64,000 nucleotides of DNA from an uncultured Hyphomicrobiales bacterium. Its GTDB lineage: Bacteria; Pseudomonadota; Alphaproteobacteria; Rhizobiales; Ancalomicrobiaceae. Under the pieces are notes generated by a model. That model searched no databases. It saw nothing but the letters and a program-made list of their open reading frames with translations, and was not told the origin of the DNA. The translations under genes and the position numbers were made by a program. Of this stretch, positions 57,822-64,000 are shown in pieces. Every line of letters begins with the position of its first letter. Position 1 is the stretch's first letter. The DNA is taken from the NCBI GenBank assembly GCA_903930435.1, contig CAIYYN010000005.1:1-64000 (forward strand), read 5' to 3'.

Positions 57822-59382
57822 AGCGCAGCATCGACCAGCGCTCCTGTTCATAGGAGAGCGAGAAGGTGGAGGTTGCGAGATAGACCGGGTCGCCATCGAG
57901 ATCGCGCGCCATGGCGGAGGAATCGCGGCGGGCGAATTCGTCAAGCTTAGCTGGCTCTTCCGTCGCCACCCAGCGGCAGACCGAGAAGCGACTGACTTCG
58001 AAGTCGATTTCCAGCCCGTATTCGACCTTCATGCGCTCCTTCAGCACGTCCAGCTGCAGCGAGCCGACAACGCCGACAATTGGCTGCGATCCGTCAAACG
58101 GCTGGAACACCTGCACGACGCCCTCCTCGGCCATCTGTTGCAAGGCCTCTTTCAGCTTCTTGGCCTTCATGGCATCGGCAACGCGGACGCGGCGCAGGAT
58201 TTCCGGCGCGAACGATGGCACGCCCCGGAACAGGATGTCCTCGCCCTCCGTCAGCGTATCACCGATGCGCAATGTGCCGTGATTGGGCAGGCCGACGATA
58301 TCGCCGGCGAAGGCCTCGTCAGCAATCGAGCGGTCCTGAGCAAAGAAGAATTGCGGCGCGGTAATGCCGATCAGCTTACCGGTGCGGACGAGCTTGGCCT
58401 TCATGCCACGCTGAAGCTTGCCTGAGCACACACGCATGAACGCAATGCGGTCGCGGTGGTTCGGATCCATGTTCGCCTGGATCTTGAACACAAAGCCGGT
58501 CATCTTCGGCTCGCCTGAGGTCACCACGCGCGTATCGGCCTGCTGCTCGCGCGGCGCGGGCGCAAAGGCACCGAGCGCTTCAATCAGATCCTGCACACCC
58601 ATGTCCTTGAGTGCCGAGCCCCAATAGACCGGCGACAGATGCCCTTCGAGAAAGGATTGCCGCACGAAGGGCCGCGACGCGCCCTGGGCAAGCAGCAGCT
58701 CTTCCTGGAAGGCCGCATAATCCTGCGGCGGCAGCAAGGCTTCGATGCGGCTGTCTTCCGGTCCATTCACAGGTATGGACTCTTCGGCATCCTTGAGGCG
58801 TATCGTGTTGGCAACAAGATCATAGGAACCTGCGAAGGCGCGACCGCGACCAATCGGCCAGGTCATCGGCGTTGTATCAAGCGCGAGCTTTTTCTCGATG
58901 TCGTCGAGCAGCTCGAACGGGTCCATCGTCTCGCGGTCCATCTTGTTGACGAAGGTCACGATCGGAATATCGCGCAGGCGGCAAACCTCGACGAGCTTCA
59001 GCGTGCGCGCTTCGACGCCCTTGGCCGCGTCCAGCACCATGACGGCGGCATCGACCGCTGTCAGGGTCCGATAGGTATCCTCCGAGAAGTCCTCGTGGCC
59101 CGGGGTATCCAGCAAGTTATAGACGTAGCCGCCATATTCGAAGGTCATCACCGAGGTGACGACCGAGATCCCGCGATCCCGCTCGATGCCCATCCAGTCC
59201 GAGCGGGTCTGGCGACGATCTCCCTTGGCGCGAACCTGTCCGGCGAGCTGAATGGCACCACCAAACAGCAGCAGCTTTTCGGTCAGCGTGGTCTTGCCTG
59301 CGTCCGGATGCGAGATGATCGCGAATGTCCGGCGACGGGCGACTGGGTCGAGAGTCAGGTCAGCGTTCTGGGGATTGGACAT
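57781..59382 (-). CDS. prfC: peptide chain release factor 3
   Basis: Translational GTPase that recycles RF1/RF2 from the ribosome after termination. 533 residues. G1 motif SHPDAGKTTLTEK (24-36), G2-type DRGISVVTSVMTFEY, G3 DTPGHEDFSEDT, G4 NKMDRETMDP. Further C-terminal domains with GVQDLIEALGAFAPAPR and GVVGSLQLDVLKERMKVEYGLEIDFE are RF3-typical. The gene runs tail to tail with the small membrane protein, overlapping by 41 bp. Confidence 0.97.
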   Translation of the reverse strand: MSNPQNADLTLDPVARRRTFAIISHPDAGKTTLTEKLLLFGGAIQLAGQVRAKGDRRQTRSDWMGIERDRGISVVTSVMTFEYGGYVYNLLDTPGHEDFSEDTYRTLTAVDAAVMVLDAAKGVEARTLKLVEVCRLRDIPIVTFVNKMDRETMDPFELLDDIEKKLALDTTPMTWPIGRGRAFAGSYDLVANTIRLKDAEESIPVNGPEDSRIEALLPPQDYAAFQEELLLAQGASRPFVRQSFLEGHLSPVYWGSALKDMGVQDLIEALGAFAPAPREQQADTRVVTSGEPKMTGFVFKIQANMDPNHRDRIAFMRVCSGKLQRGMKAKLVRTGKLIGITAPQFFFAQDRSIADEAFAGDIVGLPNHGTLRIGDTLTEGEDILFRGVPSFAPEILRRVRVADAMKAKKLKEALQQMAEEGVVQVFQPFDGSQPIVGVVGSLQLDVLKERMKVEYGLEIDFEVSRFSVCRWVATEEPAKLDEFARRDSSAMARDLDGDPVYLATSTFSLSYEQERWSMLRFTDVKDYQKQKAA

Positions 59383-59781
59383 GGCACTCAGCGGGTTGAT
59401 GTTGTTGCGGCTCCGTTGATAGGCAAAGAGGGGGGGATGTCAATGCAAGCCTGTCGATTGTCGCCAGCAGCAGATCACACATTGCGCCTGCCCAAAAAAT
59501 CCGCCACCTGCAGCCTGCGTAAAAGCGCTCGCAAGATCCGATCATTTAATATATAAATTGTATATTATATCAATATTTGAGTATAAGATAAAATATAAAT
59601 TCAATTTATCCAATATATAATTCATTTCAATGATATAGAATTCGGCCTATAAAATACCGCGATGAAATCTAATTCGTCTTAATTGAAATTTAAGTCTATT
59701 TATATCTCATAATACTATACATTACACTATCCATCCCGGGTCAATCTTGACTTGTGAGGGACGTTCAGATCGAGGCAAAGC
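59383..59781. other. AT-rich intergenic region upstream of the chemoreceptor
   Basis: 399 bp between divergent prfC and the chemoreceptor, no gene. The segment 59540-59740 is strikingly AT-rich with many TATATA/AATATA repeats, unlike the GC-rich flanks. It probably contains the chemoreceptor promoter and a bent or nucleoid-protein-bound region. I cannot assign boxes. Confidence 0.5.
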
Positions 59782-61458
59782 ATGCTCTGGAACATGCGTT
59801 TAACGACAAAACTCCTGTTCATTGTCGCATTGGGTAACCTGTGTGCGGTTCTGGTTGCGCTTTATTGCCTCTATGAGGTCCGTGCAGTCATCCTGGAGGA
59901 ACGAAAGGCGAGCATTCGCAACCTTGCTGAAGAAGCCATCAGCGTTGCAAGATATCATCAAGGCTTGCAGGCAAGCGGGAAGCTGGATGCCGAAAGCGCG
60001 CAGACCGGGACAATCAATGTCATTCGAAACCTGAGATACGGAACGACCGGATACAACTACATCCTGGCAATGGACGGGACGTTGATTCTCAATCCAGTGG
60101 CTCCGCAAAAAGAGGGCAAATATGCTCTTGATTCTATTGATTCACACGGCAAGCGGTTCAATGAGGCCCAATTGGCGGCTGGGATGAAAGGTGGGGGCTT
60201 TACAGAATACTGGTATCCCAAGCCCGGTACATCCGACGTTGTCCCGAAGATCTCCTACTGCTCACCCTTTGCAGAGTGGCGATGGGTTGTCTGCACGGGC
60301 GTTTATGCCGACGATATTGACGCGACCTTCTACCGGGAAGCCCTTGATATCGGCCTGCAGCTGACGGCTGCTTTCGCACTGCTTGGCCTTGTTTCCGTGT
60401 GGATCGGTCGATCGATCGCTATCCCGATCCAGCGGCTTCCTGCCATGATGCAACGACTGAGCGAGGGCGATTACACGATCGGCCTGGACACGGACCGGCG
60501 GGATGAAATCGGCGACATCGCCAAGGCCGTGGCCATCTTCCGGGAAACAAGCCAGGCCAAACGCGAAGCCGAGGATCGCGAGCGACAGGACACGGCAAAA
60601 CGGGTCGCCAGTGCGAGTCGCCTGGAACACTTGACCAGAGAATTCGACGGCATCGCCAAAGCGACGCTCGAAGGTGTGGAAGTCGCAGCCCAAAATCTGC
60701 ACCGGACATCGGACGATATGAACCAGACGGCGCAAGATACGGCGGAGTTGATCATCGAGGTGGCTTCAGCAGCTTCAAAGACGTCGTGCGATGTTCAAAC
60801 GATAGCTGCTGCCGCCGAAGAACTGTCAAACTCCATCCATGAAATCGCCAATCAAGTCGCAGAATCCTCCCGTATGGCCTCGTCGGCTGCAAGTGAGGCC
60901 GAAGTAACAACGGGGCAAGTGCGCGAACTGGCGAAGGCTGCTGAAGAAATCGGTGCGGTCCTTGCGCTCATCAACCAGATCGCCAACCAGACGAATCTGC
61001 TTGCATTGAATGCAACCATCGAGGCTGCACGCGCCGGCGAAGCCGGACGGGGCTTTGCGATTGTTGCCTCCGAAGTAAAACTGCTGGCAGGACAAACCGC
61101 AAGTGCCACGACGGAGATAGCCCGGCATATTTCGAGTATCCAGAGCGAGACCAACCGTGCAGTCGGCGCCATCAGCGATATCTGCACCACCGTTCGCCAG
61201 ATTGACGCCATCAGCTCCAATATTGCCCATTCGATCGATGAACAAGGCATGGCGACATCCGAAATAGCCCGGGGCGTTCAACACGCCGTTGACGGCTACC
61301 AGAATGTTATGGAAGCCATCAACAAAGTCAGGTCGGCAGCCACTCGGTCGCGAACGATCGCTGAAGTCGTCCTGAAGGCGTCGGGCAAGCTGGATGAGAA
61401 CTGCGACATACTGAAGGGATCTGTCGCCGGGTTCCTCGATGGAGTGCGGGCGGGCTAA
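59782..61458 (+). CDS. methyl-accepting chemotaxis protein with Cache sensor
   Basis: 558 residues. N-terminal membrane helix (about 11-32), periplasmic sCache_2-like domain containing [30 protein letters not shown] and [23 protein letters not shown]. Second membrane helix about 193-211, then a HAMP domain ending [32 protein letters not shown]. Long coiled-coil signalling domain with the conserved tip [43 protein letters not shown]. No CheR-binding pentapeptide at the C-terminus. Ligand unknown; Cache domains often bind small organic acids or amines. No che genes lie close by. Confidence 0.93.
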   Translation: MLWNMRLTTKLLFIVALGNLCAVLVALYCLYEVRAVILEERKASIRNLAEEAISVARYHQGLQASGKLDAESAQTGTINVIRNLRYGTTGYNYILAMDGTLILNPVAPQKEGKYALDSIDSHGKRFNEAQLAAGMKGGGFTEYWYPKPGTSDVVPKISYCSPFAEWRWVVCTGVYADDIDATFYREALDIGLQLTAAFALLGLVSVWIGRSIAIPIQRLPAMMQRLSEGDYTIGLDTDRRDEIGDIAKAVAIFRETSQAKREAEDRERQDTAKRVASASRLEHLTREFDGIAKATLEGVEVAAQNLHRTSDDMNQTAQDTAELIIEVASAASKTSCDVQTIAAAAEELSNSIHEIANQVAESSRMASSAASEAEVTTGQVRELAKAAEEIGAVLALINQIANQTNLLALNATIEAARAGEAGRGFAIVASEVKLLAGQTASATTEIARHISSIQSETNRAVGAISDICTTVRQIDAISSNIAHSIDEQGMATSEIARGVQHAVDGYQNVMEAINKVRSAATRSRTIAEVVLKASGKLDENCDILKGSVAGFLDGVRAG

Positions 61459-61516
61459 CCTGACGGAGTAGCCGCCTGCAGATTTTGCAAGAGGGGAAGC
61501 GCCTCGAACTCAGGCC

Positions 61517-63283
61517 TCATTTTGCGGCTGACCGAATGACCTTTGCACCAAACTCGTCGCGGTCCGCCAGCCCTTCCCATCGGTCAGAACTGCCGAGCCG
61601 CCAGAATTTGCCCGTCGATGGATGCGGATCATGCGGCGCCAGGTCGGCGCGGGCCAAGAGATACACATCATTGGCGCGACCGGCTTGGCGGTAATCACTA
61701 ATCAGTGCCGCAAGTTCCGGTGATTCCCGCGCCCAGGCCAACCAGTCGGATTCGCCCCGATCAACAACGATAAAGTCGGGATGGGTTCGACGGATGTCGT
61801 TGGTCAACATGGCTCGATCATAGTCGATCCAGGCTTGCATGCGGCGAATGCCGGCCTCGTCGAGATGCTCGTGCTCGATCCGGAACCGGGCATAGTTGGT
61901 AATCCACTGGCTTGCCAAGGTGCCAACGAAAGTGCCGTCAACCATGCGCGTCAAGGGGTTCGTAAGGCCAAGGTCATCGCTGATGATCGCAATTGTCGGG
62001 TGCTTGGCCAGTTTCTCCATGCGGGCGGCGAGCGGAAACGCATCCCATTGGCGCTCTTCCAGATAATCCGCCAGAAACCCGATTCCGGCGATGTAGCTGA
62101 CAACCACGCCGATCCGAGCGCTGAGCGCAATGCGGCCCCTGAGACTGGCTGAGTCAGGCTTGTAGGCTTGCGTAATGACCTCGTCGAGCAGAATGATTGT
62201 CATCAGACCGATCGCGGGAAACAGATGGTAGGACCAGCCCTTTGACTGTTCCATATAACTGCCGAAATAACCGATGGTCGCAAGGAGGGGCACCATCAGG
62301 CGGGGTTCCAGGACACGCCGGCCCGAGGTTATGATCAGTGCCAGAAGCATGATGTAATAGGCAATCGCACCCACTGCGCCAGCTATCTCGACGAAGTCAT
62401 ACCGGACAGGACGATAGGTATCCATGAGCAGCGGCATCATGGTGTGGATGAATTCGGGAAACCACACGACAACAGACGCGACATAAGCAAGCGAAACGGC
62501 AACACCAACCATGTGTTCGAGCCAAAATACCAGTCGGAGCGAGCGCATTTGCAAAACGCCCCAGCCAACCGCCAGAATGATCGGCAGGGCCAGTTGCGGC
62601 TTGATCGTCGCTGCCAACCCTTCACCCAGGCCCGCAATCAGGGCGACGCGCCAGTCAATTTCGTATCCGTCGATGCGCGCAGCGATGATCGCCAATGCTG
62701 GCAGCGAAAACAGCAGAGCCAGATGCTCGCGTTCGGAAAAACACCCCAGTGGCAACACCGCGAGCGCCAAACCTGCCAATATTCTGTAGCGCGCCAGGTT
62801 TTCGATCTGCTGGCTGGCAAGCAGGATCCGGCTGGTCCAGCCAACACTCAGCGCAACCAGCACAAGCGTCAGGATGATCTCAAGCAGTTCAGGGCTGATC
62901 TTGACAAGATGGGCCAGCAGCAGTGTCGGAAGATAGAGCAACACAGACATCGGCGGATTGGTTTCCATGATGTCCGTATAGAGATGCTCGCCCGAAAGCA
63001 GTTTTTCGCCGATCACAAACAGCCAGCTGATGTCGGTGACTTCCGGTACAAACCATTGCAGAAGAAACGTACCGGCGATGGTTGCCAGAATGACAAGCCC
63101 GTACATCAACCTGGCGGGAACGCTGGTAATGCCGAGCGAAAACGGCCTCTGTGAATGGAACAGCCGCACTCTCTTGACCGTCAATCCCTTTGTAACGCCG
63201 TCTGATCGAGCGCCGGAAGCTATCCTTGGCATTCCGGAACTGGTGTTCATCATCTCCATGTCGCCCGCATTGCGGTCTGCCAT
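61517..63283 (-). CDS. GT-C family membrane glycosyltransferase-like protein
   Basis: 588 residues with about ten to twelve hydrophobic helices, then a soluble C-terminal part (about 430-588). Early loop ISWLFVIGEKLLSGEHLYTDIMETNPPMSVLLYLP resembles the acidic periplasmic loop of GT-C enzymes (ArnT/PMT-like), with an Asp/Glu pair before NPP. GCFSEREHLALLFSLPAL and WSYHLFPAIGLM are further family-like segments. The sugar and acceptor are not known. It is upstream, on the same strand, of a GtrA/GtrB pair, but 104 bp separate it from GtrA, so a joint polysaccharide or O-antigen modification role is an inference. Confidence 0.75.
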   Translation of the reverse strand: MADRNAGDMEMMNTSSGMPRIASGARSDGVTKGLTVKRVRLFHSQRPFSLGITSVPARLMYGLVILATIAGTFLLQWFVPEVTDISWLFVIGEKLLSGEHLYTDIMETNPPMSVLLYLPTLLLAHLVKISPELLEIILTLVLVALSVGWTSRILLASQQIENLARYRILAGLALAVLPLGCFSEREHLALLFSLPALAIIAARIDGYEIDWRVALIAGLGEGLAATIKPQLALPIILAVGWGVLQMRSLRLVFWLEHMVGVAVSLAYVASVVVWFPEFIHTMMPLLMDTYRPVRYDFVEIAGAVGAIAYYIMLLALIITSGRRVLEPRLMVPLLATIGYFGSYMEQSKGWSYHLFPAIGLMTIILLDEVITQAYKPDSASLRGRIALSARIGVVVSYIAGIGFLADYLEERQWDAFPLAARMEKLAKHPTIAIISDDLGLTNPLTRMVDGTFVGTLASQWITNYARFRIEHEHLDEAGIRRMQAWIDYDRAMLTNDIRRTHPDFIVVDRGESDWLAWARESPELAALISDYRQAGRANDVYLLARADLAPHDPHPSTGKFWRLGSSDRWEGLADRDEFGAKVIRSAAK

Positions 63284-63387
63284 GATCTCAACCCACCAAC
63301 AGTAACTTCACACCCGACAATGCCCTCAAATCCATAGGCACGGATAGCGCTTTCAACTGCGTGCCGGCAGCCCCTGCTCCAGAGTGT

Positions 63388-63807
63388 CTATTTCGATCGG
63401 AACACGAAGCGCTCCAGCCCGATAAAGCTCAAAACCGGCACTGCAACGGAAGCAAACACTATCGCGACGACAGGTGGCAAGCCCCAGCCGTTGGTTAGAA
63501 TCAAAGGTGATAAAATTGCAACAATCCAGCCGATCAGGGAAACGCCAGCGAACCTCGGAACTTCTTGCATGACCGGTCGGTCAGACCGGAATGTAATCCG
63601 GCGATGCGCCGAATAGGAAAACAACGCTCCGAGGCAATAGGCAAGAATGGATGCGACGACCGCCGGCAACCCGGCGGGTACTGTGAAGAGCCACGCGAAC
63701 ACCGCATAGAGCACAGTCGCGACAATGCCAACCAGACCAAACCGGAGCAAGCGCCAGGGATCCGTCAGCGCGCCTCGGGCGCGAACACCTGGTCCGGAAC
63801 CATTCAT
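63388..63807 (-). CDS. GtrA family flippase-like membrane protein
   Basis: 139 residues with four membrane helices: LLRFGLVGIVATVLYAVFAWLF, AVVASILAYCLGALFSYSAHRRITF, FAGVSLIGWIVAILSPLIL and VVAIVFASVAVPVLSFIGLERFVF. The SYSAHRRITFRSD loop is the GtrA hallmark. GtrA proteins are thought to move undecaprenyl-phosphate-glucose-type donors. The ATG overlaps the stop of the upstream glycosyltransferase (ATGA), so both are made from one message. Confidence 0.9.
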   Translation of the reverse strand: MNGSGPGVRARGALTDPWRLLRFGLVGIVATVLYAVFAWLFTVPAGLPAVVASILAYCLGALFSYSAHRRITFRSDRPVMQEVPRFAGVSLIGWIVAILSPLILTNGWGLPPVVAIVFASVAVPVLSFIGLERFVFRSK

Positions 63808-64000
63808 TCAATGCCACCGGAGTTGTTGGTCGTGTCGACGTCTTCGTGCCCGGTCGAAGCACCCAAGGGATGCCGTTCGGCCTTGTACGGCGCCGTATCA
63901 AACCCGAATCGCCGACCCACCACATAAAGCGGCCGCTGCTTCACCTCGGTATGGATGCGACCGACATAAACACCGATGATGCCCAGCATCAGCATGTTGA
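63804..64000 (-). CDS. GT2 polyprenyl-phosphate glycosyltransferase (GtrB type), C-terminal part only
   Basis: The 3' end of a glycosyltransferase gene that runs off the right edge of the window, so its start and catalytic domain are not seen. The visible part begins in a membrane helix (MLMLGIIGVYVGRI) and has EVKQRPLYVV, the typical end of GtrB/ArnC-like enzymes, then a hydrophilic tail. Its stop overlaps the GtrA start (ATGA). The pair would make and flip a polyprenyl-linked hexose for surface polymer modification. Confidence 0.75.
   Translation of the reverse strand, partial: NMLMLGIIGVYVGRIHTEVKQRPLYVVGRRFGFDTAPYKAERHPLGASTGHEDVDTTNNSGGIE

Overview
This window is chromosomal DNA of an alphaproteobacterium, most likely a member of the Hyphomicrobiales (Rhizobiales). 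Three things point there. The division/cell-wall (dcw) cluster runs straight into lpxC, bamD, recN and ligA. FtsZ has a very long C-terminal linker. The window also holds typical alphaproteobacterial families: DUF2336, an extensin-like lipoprotein and small secreted WDLKV-type proteins. It is GC-rich, with several clearly AT-rich patches. No tRNA, rRNA operon, CRISPR array, prophage or complete insertion sequence was seen. The only stable RNA found is RNase P RNA.

Layout. 1-5.5 kb: a 265-bp MITE-like element sits exactly on the stop codon of a UvrD/PcrA helicase gene, followed by a divergent Fsr-type MFS exporter and a small convergent cassette with a TIR-like protein. 5.5-12.3 kb (minus strand): recN, a PIG-V-like GT-C membrane protein, a membrane-anchored hypothetical and ligA, with bamD just upstream. 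12.6-34.1 kb (minus strand): a complete dcw cluster, in transcription order mraZ, rsmH, ftsL, ftsI, murE, murF, mraY, murD, ftsW, murG, murC, murB, an AT-rich secreted hypothetical, ddl, ftsQ, ftsA, ftsZ, lpxC. Many junctions are 4-bp ATGA/GTGA overlaps. Upstream of mraZ lies a 10-bp-periodic TGGG array that matches the known spacing of MraZ operator boxes.

34.4-45.5 kb: rnpB, a tandem pair of small secreted paralogues, then a plus-strand amidase/lytic transglycosylase pair. These are followed by an aldo/keto reductase, class IV aminotransferase, sulfatase, acyltransferase, extensin-like lipoprotein, polysaccharide deacetylase and GNAT. 45.5-46.7 kb is an AT-rich island with one orphan gene. 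46.7-57.8 kb holds ettA, a zeta-like P-loop protein, a patatin lipoprotein, DUF2336, B3/4-domain and GST genes, an ArsR-methyltransferase regulator coupled to metF and preceded by a near-perfect palindrome, a prolyl aminopeptidase and a small membrane protein. 57.8-64 kb: prfC, a chemoreceptor, a GT-C membrane protein, and a GtrA/GtrB pair that runs off the right edge.

Functionally, most of the window builds and divides the envelope: lipid II synthesis, septation, lipid A commitment, outer-membrane assembly and peptidoglycan recycling. DNA repair genes (uvrD, recN, ligA) flank it. The accessory signals are the MITE, the TIR-like cassette, the AT-rich gene inside the dcw cluster and the 45.5-46.7 kb island. 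I saw no complete undescribed multi-gene system. The TIR-like two-gene cassette is the best candidate for an underexplored module.
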